Of a stretch of DNA of 64,000 nucleotides, positions 34,978 to 44,258 are shown piece by piece. The position numbers and the translations under genes were made by a program. The notes under the pieces were generated by a model, which was given only the letters and a program-made list of their open reading frames with translations, made no database searches and was not told where the DNA came from. How positions within the stretch are numbered: position 1 is the first letter of the stretch; the number at the start of each line of letters is the position of its first letter. This DNA is from Candidatus Scybalocola faecavium (GTDB lineage Bacteria; Bacillota; Clostridia; Lachnospirales; Lachnospiraceae), in the NCBI GenBank assembly GCA_018713145.1, contig DVFP01000024.1, positions 1-64,000 on the forward strand, written 5' to 3'.

Positions 34978-36549
34978 ATGAAAAGGAAAAACATTCTTTT
35001 AAGTTTACTGGTACTTTTAGTATCTGCTGCACTTTGCGCGTGCCAAGGCGGCAAGAATACGGAGACGGATTCATCAACGGCTACTTCATCAACAGATGCT
35101 AATACTTCTTCAGAAGGCACACCAACCACAGGCGGAAGTGTTGTTTTTGGAATGACACAGGACCTGGTAAGTCTTGACCCCCACCAGATAACGGATGCAG
35201 GAACTCGGAGTGTGGTATTTAATATGTATGAGGGCTTGGTAAAGCCCACAACGACCGGCGATCTTGAGCCGGCAGTTGCCAGTGATTACACCATTTCAGA
35301 TGATGCAACAACCTATACGTTCACATTAAGAGATGGCGTTACCTTCCATGACGGAAGCACTGTGACAGCAGAAGATGTTAAATATTCCATCGAACGTTAT
35401 GCGGAGATTCAGGGCGAATCCTCCGCTTTTTCTGATTTATTGGACCGTGTGGAGATCGTGGATGACAGTACGGTGGCTGTGTATCTGAAGGAAGGCAATT
35501 CAGAGTTTTTGGCAAACCTGACATTGGCCATCATTCCGGCGTCTAATGAAGATCCGGCAGGTAATCCTATTGGGACAGGCCCGTTTAAATACGTGTCCTA
35601 TACACCGGGCCAGAATCTGACCCTGGCGAAAAATGAAAATTATTGGCAGGATGGCGTACCTTATCTGGATGAGGTACAGTTTAAATTTGTTGCCGACACC
35701 GATACGGCATTTACCCAGCTTCAGGCAGGAACCATTGATATTATGAACTATCTGACCACAGCACAGGTCCAGACACTCTCCCAGCTGGGCGATCAGTTTG
35801 ATATTGTGGAAGGAAATATGAACCTTGTCCATGCCATGTTTTTAAATAATGACTATGAGCCGTTATCGGATGTGCGTGTCCGCCAGGCTCTGTGCTATGC
35901 GGTGGACCGGGATGCCATTAACAGCTTCCTTTTTAACGGAAAGAGCCATATTATCGGCTCTCATATGATCCCGTCATTGGAAACATGGTATGAGCCGGCG
36001 GCAGAGACAGTATATACTTATGATGTGGAGAAAGCAAAGGAGCTTCTTAGTGAGGCTGGCTATGGAAATGGTTTTGACCTGACAATTACTGTGCCAAGCT
36101 CCTACTCACAGCATGTAGATACGGCTCAGATCATTGTGGAGCAGCTGTCTGCCGTGGGCATTAACGCTTCCATTGAGCAGGTAGAGTGGAGTACATGGCT
36201 GGAGGATGTATATACAAACCGGAATTACCAGGCAACAGTCATTGGCTTTGACGGGACCTTAGCACCCAGCGATTGGCTTCAGAAATACGGAACAGATGCA
36301 TCTAATAATATTGCCAATTATTCCAACGAAGAATATGATACGATCCTGGCTCAGGCGCTGTCAACAGTAGATACTCAGGAAAAGGCAGACCTTTATAAAC
36401 AGCTTCAGATGAACCTAGCAGAAAATGCCGCATCGGTTTATATTGAAGATCCGGCAGATTTTGTGGCTGTAAACTCTAAGTTTGGCGGCTACACGTTTTA
36501 TCCAACCGCTGCCTGGGATATGTCTGCCGTTTATGTAAAAGGTGAATAA
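34978..36549 (+). CDS. Peptide/nickel-type ABC substrate-binding lipoprotein
   Basis: The 523-residue product has a lipoprotein signal (LSLLVLLVSAALCAC) and a low-complexity Thr/Ser linker, then the family 5 (DppA/OppA-like) fold: GGSVVFGMTQDLVSLDPHQI, YEGLVKP, and the ending ENAASVYIEDPADF. It binds peptides or similar ligands outside the cell. The ATG is preceded by GAGAGGTAATCC. First gene of a four-gene importer. Confidence 0.93.
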   Translation: MKRKNILLSLLVLLVSAALCACQGGKNTETDSSTATSSTDANTSSEGTPTTGGSVVFGMTQDLVSLDPHQITDAGTRSVVFNMYEGLVKPTTTGDLEPAVASDYTISDDATTYTFTLRDGVTFHDGSTVTAEDVKYSIERYAEIQGESSAFSDLLDRVEIVDDSTVAVYLKEGNSEFLANLTLAIIPASNEDPAGNPIGTGPFKYVSYTPGQNLTLAKNENYWQDGVPYLDEVQFKFVADTDTAFTQLQAGTIDIMNYLTTAQVQTLSQLGDQFDIVEGNMNLVHAMFLNNDYEPLSDVRVRQALCYAVDRDAINSFLFNGKSHIIGSHMIPSLETWYEPAAETVYTYDVEKAKELLSEAGYGNGFDLTITVPSSYSQHVDTAQIIVEQLSAVGINASIEQVEWSTWLEDVYTNRNYQATVIGFDGTLAPSDWLQKYGTDASNNIANYSNEEYDTILAQALSTVDTQEKADLYKQLQMNLAENAASVYIEDPADFVAVNSKFGGYTFYPTAAWDMSAVYVKGE

Positions 36550-36619
36550 GATAACGGATATGCCCCTTACGGCGCGGCATACTACGGATAAAAGCAAATA
36601 GCATAAAAGGCGAATAAAA

Positions 36620-37561
36620 ATGAAATATATCATTAAAAAGCTGATAACTCTCATTATTACATTATTGTTTATAACTTTAATAACATTTACAGCATTTTCC
36701 GTGATCCCGGGAGATGCTGCCGCAGCCCGGCTTGGCACGAACGCCACGCCGGAGCAGGTGGAGGCTCTCCGGGAGGAGATGGGACTGAATGATCCATTGC
36801 CTCAGCGTTATGTCAACTGGCTGTCGGGAGCTATCCGGGGAGATTTTGGGGATTCCTATCAATACGATACATCCACGGTGGCTTCTCTTTTAGCAGACCG
36901 GCTTCCGGTGACCGGGATTCTTGCTGTGCTGTCGCTGGTTATCATTGTTGTTATTGCGATTCCTTTAGGAATCCTCAGCGCCCGTTATGCGGGAAAATGG
37001 CTGGACACACTGATCAATCAACTGAGTCAGGTGACTATGGCAGTACCGGCATTTTTTCTCGGGATCCTTCTAACTTACATTTTCGGCCTGATTTTGTCAT
37101 GGTTTCAGCCGGGAGCCTTTGTGGAGCCTTCGGTAAGCTTCTGGGGGTGTGTATCGTATCTGGTCTTTCCGGCCATTGCTGTGGCGCTGCCTAAAATCGC
37201 TATGGTAGTGAAATTTTTACGCAACTCTATTTTAAGCGAAATGCCTAAGGATTATGTGCGCACAGCATTCAGCAAGGGAAACCGGGAAGGCCGGGTCTTA
37301 TATGTCCATATTTTGCGCAATGCCCTCATACCGGTCATTACCTTTATTGCAATGGTCATTGCCGAGATCATGGCCGGCAGCATTATTGTTGAGCAGGTTT
37401 TCGGTATCCCGGGTATGGGACAGCTTTTGATCAGCTCGATTTCCGCCAGAGATTATCCGGTAGTACAGGCTATTGTAACATATATTACAGCTATCGTAGT
37501 AATCGTTAATTTTGTGGTGGATATTTTATACCGGCTTGTAGACCCCAGAGTAAAGGCGTAA
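36620..37561 (+). CDS. Peptide ABC transporter permease (DppB-like)
   Basis: The 313-residue protein has six helices and the EAA loop (YVRTAFSKGNREGRVLYVHILRN). The start (MKYIIKKLITLIITLLFITL) and the periplasmic loop (NDPLPQRYVNWLSGAIRGDFGDSY) are typical of DppB/OppB permeases. It is the first membrane subunit. Confidence 0.94.
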   Translation: MKYIIKKLITLIITLLFITLITFTAFSVIPGDAAAARLGTNATPEQVEALREEMGLNDPLPQRYVNWLSGAIRGDFGDSYQYDTSTVASLLADRLPVTGILAVLSLVIIVVIAIPLGILSARYAGKWLDTLINQLSQVTMAVPAFFLGILLTYIFGLILSWFQPGAFVEPSVSFWGCVSYLVFPAIAVALPKIAMVVKFLRNSILSEMPKDYVRTAFSKGNREGRVLYVHILRNALIPVITFIAMVIAEIMAGSIIVEQVFGIPGMGQLLISSISARDYPVVQAIVTYITAIVVIVNFVVDILYRLVDPRVKA

Positions 37562-37581
37562 AGATACAGGAGGCATGGATC

Positions 37582-38394
37582 GTGAACATTTCCGGAAAAA
37601 AGAAAAGAAATTACAATTTGATCATTGGATTGTGTCTGACCGGCTTTTTCCTGGCTGTAGCTATTATCGGCCAGTTTTGGACGCCTTATTCTGTGACTCA
37701 GATGGATGCGTCCAGTGTGAATCTGGCGCCTTGTCTGGCTCATCCTCTGGGAACGGATAATTTTGGCCGTGACGTTTTAAGCCGGGTGATGAACGGCAGC
37801 GGCATGACATTTTTTGTGGCTGTTTGTACTGTGCTTATGGGTGCTGTATTAGGTACAGTGATCGGAGCCCTTACCGGCTATTTTGGCGGATGGATCGATG
37901 AGATCATTATGCGGGTGAATGATATTTTGCTGTCTTTCCCCAGCGTTTTACTGGCGCTGATTTTTATCAGCTTCCTTGGTCCCGGGACACTGAATGTGAT
38001 CCTGGCTCTGGGGATTTTGTTTATTCCCAGCTTTGCCCGCATTGTCCGAAGCGAGATGATCCGGTGCAAAGAGCTGGATTTTGTAAAAAGCGCCAGGGTC
38101 ATGGGGGTAGGGCCGTTTCGTATCATGTTTGCCCATATTCTTCCAAATACTTTGGTCAGCATGCTTACATCAGCAGCTATCGGCTTTAACAATGCTGTTT
38201 TGGCAGAGGCAAGTATGAGTTATCTTGGACTGGGCGTTCAGCCCCCAATGCCAAGCCTCGGACGTATGCTGTCAGAGGCCCAGTCGTATTTGCTGAATAC
38301 GCCCTGGTATGCTCTTGCGCCAGGTGTGGCCATAATTTTGATCATTCTTGGCTTTAGTATGATCAGTGAAGGCCTTCGGGCCTGGAAGCGTTAG
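37582..38394 (+). CDS. Peptide ABC transporter permease (DppC-like)
   Basis: The 270-residue protein matches DppC/OppC: TPYSVTQMD, HPLGTDNFGRDVLSRVM, and the EAA loop ELDFVKSARVMGVGPFRIMFAHILPN. The start is GTG 37582 after AGGAGG (37567-37572); the nearby ATG 37575 is in another frame. Second membrane subunit of the importer. Confidence 0.93.
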   Translation: MNISGKKKRNYNLIIGLCLTGFFLAVAIIGQFWTPYSVTQMDASSVNLAPCLAHPLGTDNFGRDVLSRVMNGSGMTFFVAVCTVLMGAVLGTVIGALTGYFGGWIDEIIMRVNDILLSFPSVLLALIFISFLGPGTLNVILALGILFIPSFARIVRSEMIRCKELDFVKSARVMGVGPFRIMFAHILPNTLVSMLTSAAIGFNNAVLAEASMSYLGLGVQPPMPSLGRMLSEAQSYLLNTPWYALAPGVAIILIILGFSMISEGLRAWKR

Positions 38395-38403
38395 GAGGCT
38401 GCC

Positions 38404-40173
38404 ATGGAAGCATTATTTGATGTAAGCCATTTGACCATTGGCTTTGAAGAAAATGGAAAAATAAATAAAGTGGTAAATGATATTTCCTTTTCCATCGCTC
38501 CCGGGGAGATTCTTGGAGTGGTAGGCGAGTCCGGTTCGGGGAAATCTATGACCGCCCTGGCTGCCATGGGGCTTTTGCCGCCTCAGGCCCATGTATTAAA
38601 TGGAAATATTTCTTTTGAGGGCAGGGATATTTTAAATCTGGACAAAAAGGAGCGAAGTTTCCTTTCCGGCAATAAAATGTCCATGATTTTTCAGGAGCCG
38701 ATGACTTCATTAAATCCGGTGATGAAGATCGGAGCACAGGTAGGGGAAAGTCTAAAGCTCCATACAAAGCTGAGCAGGGAAGAAATCCGGGGAAGAGTGA
38801 TCCGGGCGCTGGCCGATGTAGGACTTTCAGACCCGGAGAGTTTATGGGGAAAATATCCCCATGAATTGTCCGGTGGTATGCGCCAGCGTGTAATGATTGC
38901 CCAGGCCATGATCTGTTCTCCGGGGCTGCTGATCGCGGATGAACCCACAACAGCTTTGGATGTGATTGTTCAGGGACAGATCTTAAAGCTTTTAAAAAAG
39001 CTTCACAAAGACAGGGGAATATCTATTTTATTTATTTCCCATGATCTGAACGTGATCCGGGAAATCTGCCAGAACGTGATCGTTATGTATAACGGTGTGA
39101 TCGTAGAGCGGGGCAGAGTAGAAGATGTGCTTGTCCATCCTCAGCATGAATATACAAAAACCCTTGTAGCGTCCATTCCGGATAATACGACTCAGGTGGC
39201 GGACAAAAAGCCGGTTCTTTCGATGGAACATCTGGATGTGTTTTATCAGGAAGATACCGGGGGATTTTTTAAGAAAAAGGGCCGCCGCCGGGTAGTTAAA
39301 GATTTAAGCCTCCAAGTTTATGAAGGAGAGCTTATGGGCATTGTCGGGGAGAGCGGCTGCGGCAAGTCCACTCTGGCCAAGACCATTGTTGGATTAAACC
39401 GGGATTTTACCGGAAAAATGGTCATGGATAAGGATGTTCATCCCCAGATGGTCTTCCAGGATCCTTTTGGATCTTTAAATCCCGCCCGTAAGATCGGATG
39501 GATATTGTCTGAGCCTTTACGGGTCCGGGGGATTAAGGATAAGCGTAAACGCCGGGAAATGGCAGAGGAAATGCTGGTAAATGTGGGACTTGATCCGTCC
39601 TTTTACGACAGGTATCCTCATGAGCTGTCCGGAGGCCAGCGCCAGCGCATCAGCATTGGTACGGCCCTTTTAATGGATTCCAGGCTCCTTGTAGCCGATG
39701 AGCCGGTATCTGCCCTGGATGTAACAGTCCAGTCCCAGATTTTGGATCTGCTCCTGAATATCCATAAAAAGAAACATCTGACTATTTTATTTATTTCCCA
39801 TGATTTAAATATTGTCCGGCATATTTGCCACCGTGTTGCGGTGATCTATCTGGGAAGGATCGTGGAAATGGCAGATGTGGAGGAGATTTACAAAAATCCC
39901 TGCCACCCATATACCCGTATGCTTTTTGACGCCGCTCTTTCCGGAGAAAAAAATCCCGGGGAAGGGATTTGGGGAGAAGGGGCGAAACAGGTTCGGGAGC
40001 CTGATAAAGAGGAAGATGTGGGTCAGGATATTGAGGATAGTATGGACACAGGAAAGGGCTGTCCCTTTTATCCCCGGTGCTCCTGTCCTATGGAACAGTG
40101 TGCCTATAAGGCGCCGGAAAGTGTGGATATTGGCACAGACCGCCCCCATTTGGTAAGATGCTTTCGGGTATAA
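38404..40173 (+). CDS. Peptide ABC transporter ATPase, fused DppD-DppF pair
   Basis: The 589-residue protein carries two full ATPase domains. The first has Walker A GESGSGKS and signature LSGGMRQR; the second, from about residue 280, has Walker A GESGCGKS and signature LSGGQRQR. Each has its own Walker B (LLIADEP, LLVADEP) and H loop. The C-terminus has the oligopeptide-type cysteine motif CPFYPRCSCPMEQC, expected to bind an iron-sulfur or metal site. Most importers encode the two ATPases separately; here they are joined in one chain. It supplies the energy for the two permeases. Confidence 0.95.
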   Translation: MEALFDVSHLTIGFEENGKINKVVNDISFSIAPGEILGVVGESGSGKSMTALAAMGLLPPQAHVLNGNISFEGRDILNLDKKERSFLSGNKMSMIFQEPMTSLNPVMKIGAQVGESLKLHTKLSREEIRGRVIRALADVGLSDPESLWGKYPHELSGGMRQRVMIAQAMICSPGLLIADEPTTALDVIVQGQILKLLKKLHKDRGISILFISHDLNVIREICQNVIVMYNGVIVERGRVEDVLVHPQHEYTKTLVASIPDNTTQVADKKPVLSMEHLDVFYQEDTGGFFKKKGRRRVVKDLSLQVYEGELMGIVGESGCGKSTLAKTIVGLNRDFTGKMVMDKDVHPQMVFQDPFGSLNPARKIGWILSEPLRVRGIKDKRKRREMAEEMLVNVGLDPSFYDRYPHELSGGQRQRISIGTALLMDSRLLVADEPVSALDVTVQSQILDLLLNIHKKKHLTILFISHDLNIVRHICHRVAVIYLGRIVEMADVEEIYKNPCHPYTRMLFDAALSGEKNPGEGIWGEGAKQVREPDKEEDVGQDIEDSMDTGKGCPFYPRCSCPMEQCAYKAPESVDIGTDRPHLVRCFRV

Positions 40174-40232
40174 TATTTGGTTTTTTGCAGAATAAAGAAA
40201 ATAAGGCTGCTGTAAGGCAGCGGTTATAAGAT

Positions 40233-40283
40233 AAGGCTGATCCTCGGGGTTGTGAAATAAGCGCTCCGGGATCAGCCTTTTTG
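40233..40283 (+). terminator. Terminator of the peptide operon
   Basis: AAGGCTGATCC (40233-40243) pairs with GGATCAGCCTT (40269-40279), followed by TTTT. Confidence 0.85.
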
Positions 40284-40366
40284 CGCAAGTGGACCCGGCA
40301 AGGGACTGCCGTGCTTGCCCAGAGACAGGGGCTCGGTTTTGATTAAGCAGTTTTTTTATAAGAGAG

Positions 40367-40411
40367 TTGACAACTATGTATATATTGTATATAATGCATA
40401 TATACAATATA
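40367..40411 (+). promoter_or_regulatory. Consensus promoter overlapped by a 13-base palindrome (GntR operator)
   Basis: TTGACA (40367-40372), 17 bases, TATAAT (40390-40395). The perfect inverted repeat TATATTGTATATA / TATATACAATATA (40381-40393 and 40399-40411) covers the -10 box. A YtrA-type regulator encoded downstream would repress its own operon here. Confidence 0.8.
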
Positions 40412-40519
40412 TGATGTACACATAGATTGTACGGCAGTTTTTGCCGGCGTATATACGTGCTTTACCCACAGCAAAGACCACTCTCCGGTCTTTGCTGTGG
40501 GGAGAATGGAGAGTTGAGA

Positions 40520-40900
40520 ATGAACATTGTCATTAGTAATTCCGGCGGACAGCCCATTTATGAGCAGATCGTTACACAGATCAAAAATATGATTCTTTCA
40601 GGAGAACTGGCCCAGGGAGATGCCCTGCCGTCCATGCGCTTGCTGGCTAAGGAACTTCGGATCAGTGTGATCACTACAAAACGGGCTTATGAGGAGCTGG
40701 AAAGAGAGGGGTTCATTGTTTCCTATACAGGGAAGGGAAGCTTTGTAGCCCAGCAGAATATGGATATGATCCGGGAACAGCAGCAAAAGGAGGTAGAGGA
40801 GCTTTTGACCTCTGCTGTAAAGAAGGCCAGAGCCATCGGCATTTCCCTGGAGGAACTGATGGATATTTTGTCTCTGCTGTACTCAGATGAGATAAGGTGA
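40520..40900 (+). CDS. GntR family regulator, YtrA subfamily
   Basis: The 126-residue protein has the N-terminal winged helix (QPIYEQIVTQIKNMILSGEL, ALPSMRLLAKELRISVITTKRAYEELEREGF) and a short C-terminal helix pair instead of a large effector domain, as in the YtrA branch. These proteins repress the ABC transporter genes that follow them. ATG 40520 lies after GGAGAG. It ends at the start of the ABC ATPase gene, so the three genes form one operon behind the palindromic promoter at 40367. Confidence 0.92.
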   Translation: MNIVISNSGGQPIYEQIVTQIKNMILSGELAQGDALPSMRLLAKELRISVITTKRAYEELEREGFIVSYTGKGSFVAQQNMDMIREQQQKEVEELLTSAVKKARAIGISLEELMDILSLLYSDEIR

Positions 40901-40905
40901 AGGAT

Positions 40906-41778
40906 ATGGATGATTATGAAATGAAAAAATATGCCCTGGTCTGTGACCATGTGACCAGGCATTATAAAAATTTTACTTTGGATAATGTAAGCTTTACTTT
41001 GCCCAAAGGCTGCATCATGGGGTTTATCGGGGAAAATGGCGCCGGCAAGACCACGACGATCAAGCTGATGCTGGACCTGATCCGGCCCGATTCAGGGAAA
41101 ATCTATCTTCTGGGCTGTGACAGCACAAAATTGAATGATGCGGTCCGGGAGCAGATCGGTGTGGTTTTAGATGAGAGCCATTTTCCTGAAGAGTTAAATG
41201 TGAAAAATATCCGGGCCATTATGAAGCTTTTTTATAAAACCTGGGATGATGCCCGGTTTGGGAAATTTATAAAAAAATATAAAGTGCCGGAGGACCGGAA
41301 GATTAAGGAATTTTCCCGGGGGATGGGCATGAAGCTGACCATGGGGGTGGCTCTCTGCCATGATACAAAGCTTCTGATCCTGGATGAGGCCACCAGCGGT
41401 ATGGATCCGGTAGTGCGGGAGGAGATGCTGGATCTTTTGCTGGATTTTATCCAGGATGAGGAGCACAGCGTATTTATTTCTTCCCATATATTAAGTGATC
41501 TGGAAAAAATATGCGATTATATTGCCTTTATCCATGACGGACGTTTGATCTTTTGTGAAAATAAGGAACTGATCATGGAAAAATACGGTATTCTCCGGGG
41601 GTCGGTATCAGACATGGAGGCTCTGGACCGTGATGCCGTGATCGGGGTTCGCAAATATGCTTTTGGGGTGGAAGCTCTTGTTCTTAAGGATAAGATTCCG
41701 GTCCATTTTAATGTGGATGATGCCGGGCTGGAGGATATTATGGTATTTTTTAATAAGAAAGCGGGGGAACAGTTATGA
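40906..41778 (+). CDS. ABC transporter ATP-binding protein
   Basis: The 290-residue ATPase has Walker A GENGAGKTTTIK, Q loop, signature FSRGMGMKLTMGVAL (a degenerate form of LSGGQ, as in YtrB-like proteins) and Walker B LLILDEATSGMDP. I chose ATG 40906 after AAGGTGAAGG; a GTG at 40897 would overlap the regulator stop. The last four bases overlap the permease start (ATGA). Exporters of this group often respond to cell-wall-active agents. Confidence 0.92.
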   Translation: MDDYEMKKYALVCDHVTRHYKNFTLDNVSFTLPKGCIMGFIGENGAGKTTTIKLMLDLIRPDSGKIYLLGCDSTKLNDAVREQIGVVLDESHFPEELNVKNIRAIMKLFYKTWDDARFGKFIKKYKVPEDRKIKEFSRGMGMKLTMGVALCHDTKLLILDEATSGMDPVVREEMLDLLLDFIQDEEHSVFISSHILSDLEKICDYIAFIHDGRLIFCENKELIMEKYGILRGSVSDMEALDRDAVIGVRKYAFGVEALVLKDKIPVHFNVDDAGLEDIMVFFNKKAGEQL

Positions 41779-42404
41779 CAGGTGTGTTACTGACAGATTT
41801 TTATATGATGCGCAGGCAACTGGCATTATGCGGGGCTATTGCCGCTGCCTATCTGGCCATCGGCATTGCCAATCATTCCGGCTGGTCATTAATGACCTTC
41901 CTTGTGGTTTGTTCAGCCATTCTTCCTATGAATACTTTTACTTACAGCGATCAGTGTCATTGGGACAGGTACTTAAACACACTGCCGGTACGGCGCCGGG
42001 ATTATGTGAATGCTAAATTTCTTTTTGTGCTGCTGTTAGGGGGCGCGGGGATGCTTTTAGGCGTATCCGCCATTCTTCTGGATAATGTGCTCCATCAAGA
42101 GGCCCCGTTAAATTTTGTAGAGTATGCCTTATTTGCCGGTCTCGGCGGTCTGGTCTATGCCAGTGTTTTTATGGCTTTAATTATAAAAATGAGCGTGGAG
42201 CGGGCAAGGGTTTTTATGATCGCACTGCTGTTTATTCCGGCAACGATCTTTTTGATCCTGCCAAGGATCGGTCTTGATCTGGACCCCTTGCTGAAAATTC
42301 TCCAGCTTCCGGCATTTGTTCCAACGATCATCCTGGCCGCTCTGGCTATCATCATCATCGCCTACCTGCTTTCTCAAAAATTTTACCGGCAAAAGGAACT
42401 GTAG
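41775..42404 (+). CDS. ABC-2 type membrane subunit
   Basis: The 209-residue protein has six hydrophobic helices and resembles the ABC-2 permeases that pair with YtrB-like ATPases (DFYMMRRQLALCG start, NTFTYSDQCHWDRYLNTLPVRR). It is translationally coupled to the ATPase. A stem (AAGGCTGCC / GGCGGCCTT, about 42452-42480) follows as a weak terminator. Confidence 0.88.
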   Translation: MTGVLLTDFYMMRRQLALCGAIAAAYLAIGIANHSGWSLMTFLVVCSAILPMNTFTYSDQCHWDRYLNTLPVRRRDYVNAKFLFVLLLGGAGMLLGVSAILLDNVLHQEAPLNFVEYALFAGLGGLVYASVFMALIIKMSVERARVFMIALLFIPATIFLILPRIGLDLDPLLKILQLPAFVPTIILAALAIIIIAYLLSQKFYRQKEL

Positions 42405-42486
42405 TCTTGTAATTTTACCCATAAGAATTATAATAGAATAAATCGAAATAAGGCTGCCCATTAAAAAATGAGGCGGCCTTTGCTGT

Positions 42487-42659
42487 GACCACTTAGCGAA
42501 AGCAAGCCGTAGGCGCAGCTTGAGCTTAGTGGGAACGCACATCCCGACCCTTGGCGAGGCGGAGGCATCAGGCCTCGGGCGAGCCTAGTGGAGGGATGTT
42601 ACCCGAAAAGACCACTTAGCGAAAGCAAGCCGTAGGCGTAGCTTGAGCTTAGTGGGAAC
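42487..42659 (+). repeat. Nested hairpin repeat, family C
   Basis: Two 50-base copies differing at one base (42487-42536 and 42610-42659) each fold on themselves (CCACTTAGC with GCTTAGTGG, CAAGC with GCTTG). They flank a middle stem ACATCCC / GGGATGT with inner GGCGAGGC / GCCTCGGGCGAGCC. This fills the space between the ABC operon and the PucR gene; no gene is seen. Confidence 0.8.
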
Positions 42660-42694
42660 ACGGGGAATGTATATGAGACAGGAGAAAACCGATC

Positions 42695-44257
42695 ATGGCT
42701 TATTTGGGGGATATTGCCCGGCGATTGAAAAAGCAGTTGGGCACAGAAATTGCAGGTCAGTATGACGAAGATATGAAAATTGATTATATACAGCTGAGAG
42801 GCAAACCTCCGGCGCAAAAACCGGGGAATGTGGAACAAAATAAAGGGATCATATATGTCGGGGGATGGAATCTTCACCAAAAGCCTCCAAAAGGGTGCTG
42901 CGCGGTAGTATGTCCCGGTCAGGCGTCCAGGGAAATTATGGTACAGGTCCTTCCGGAAAATGTACTCTGCCTGGACCGGGCCTTTGATATTATGGATATT
43001 TATGAGACAGTACAGGATGAGATTTTGTCCTATGTACAGTTTAATGAGCACAAAGAGCAGATGTTTATGGCTCTCCAGGGCAGCGGCGGTATCCGGGGGA
43101 TTCTCCAGACCGCATTTACCTTTTTGGAAAATCCCATTTGTGTCTGTGACACAAGTTTTTCCATTATTGAAAATTATCCGGATCACGAAAATGTCCTGGA
43201 TTTTGAAATACGCAATCATCGCCAGTACATGAAGCCGTCATCAGTGATGTCTATGAACCGGGAAGGATTGATCCAACGGATATTTACAGAAGAAAAGCCT
43301 TTTTGCGTGTTCCGCCGGGAACTGGACACTTTTATGATGTACTACGCCATACGCATCCATAAAAATGCCGCAGGCTATATTTGCATTTTAGAGCGCAGCC
43401 GCAAATTTACTAAACGGGATGAAGGCTTTGTTGCGGTACTTTCTCAGATGCTTTCCGTGGAAATGCAGAAAAACAGTTTTTTTGCGGAAAAGGCCGGGCT
43501 GAAATATGAGTATTTTCTTACAGATCTGGTGGAGGGCAATTATAACAACCCGGATGAAATACGACAGAGGATGCACCAGCTTGGGTATAAAAACGGAAAA
43601 TACCATTGGGTCATGGTCCTGGCTATGGAAAATATTTTTGAAGGCCATGTAAGTAATGAATATTTTATCGATCAGCTGATGACCATCTTAAGCAATGCTT
43701 TAGCGACTTTTTACCGGGGAAATATCCTGGTCCTGATTTCCTCTGACAACGGCCGGGCCATGGAGGAGGGAGAACTTGTAAAATTAAAGGAATTTGCAGC
43801 CTTAAATCATATGGTCATGGCGGTAAGTTACGGATTCCTTAATCTGAATGAAATGCCGGTTTATTACGAGCAGGCGGAAGAACTGGCCAGATATGGGAAG
43901 GATCAAGGATTTTGGGGGCGCATCGTCCGCATGGAGGAGTATTGCCTGGAAGCGCTTGTTTGGAACCGATGCCGGCCGGCTGCCCGTCAGGCCATGATTC
44001 ATCCGGATCTTAAGTATTTAGAGGACTATGACCGGGAAAATCATACAGAATATTTAAAAACTTTGTATGCCTATCTGGAATGTGGACGCAGCGCTGTGGA
44101 TGCGGCGAAACAACTGAATATCCATAAAAGCAGTTTTTTTTACCGATTTAATAAGATCTGCCGGCTTTTAAAGCTGGATCCCAGGGACGCTAAAAAGCTT
44201 TTTATGTATGAATTTTCCATGGGGATCCGGGAAGAAAGGATGGAGGGAGAAAAATAA
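42695..44257 (+). CDS. PucR-type transcriptional regulator
   Basis: The 520-residue protein has an N-terminal ligand domain, a GGDEF-like middle region and the C-terminal PucR/CdaR helix-turn-helix (YLKTLYAYLECGRSAVDAAK, LNIHKSSFFYRFNKI). Members sense purine or other small molecules and activate nearby genes. AGGAGA lies upstream of ATG 42695. It abuts the MATE gene that starts two bases after its stop, so it probably controls that exporter. Confidence 0.85.
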   Translation: MAYLGDIARRLKKQLGTEIAGQYDEDMKIDYIQLRGKPPAQKPGNVEQNKGIIYVGGWNLHQKPPKGCCAVVCPGQASREIMVQVLPENVLCLDRAFDIMDIYETVQDEILSYVQFNEHKEQMFMALQGSGGIRGILQTAFTFLENPICVCDTSFSIIENYPDHENVLDFEIRNHRQYMKPSSVMSMNREGLIQRIFTEEKPFCVFRRELDTFMMYYAIRIHKNAAGYICILERSRKFTKRDEGFVAVLSQMLSVEMQKNSFFAEKAGLKYEYFLTDLVEGNYNNPDEIRQRMHQLGYKNGKYHWVMVLAMENIFEGHVSNEYFIDQLMTILSNALATFYRGNILVLISSDNGRAMEEGELVKLKEFAALNHMVMAVSYGFLNLNEMPVYYEQAEELARYGKDQGFWGRIVRMEEYCLEALVWNRCRPAARQAMIHPDLKYLEDYDRENHTEYLKTLYAYLECGRSAVDAAKQLNIHKSSFFYRFNKICRLLKLDPRDAKKLFMYEFSMGIREERMEGEK

Positions 44258-44258
44258 A

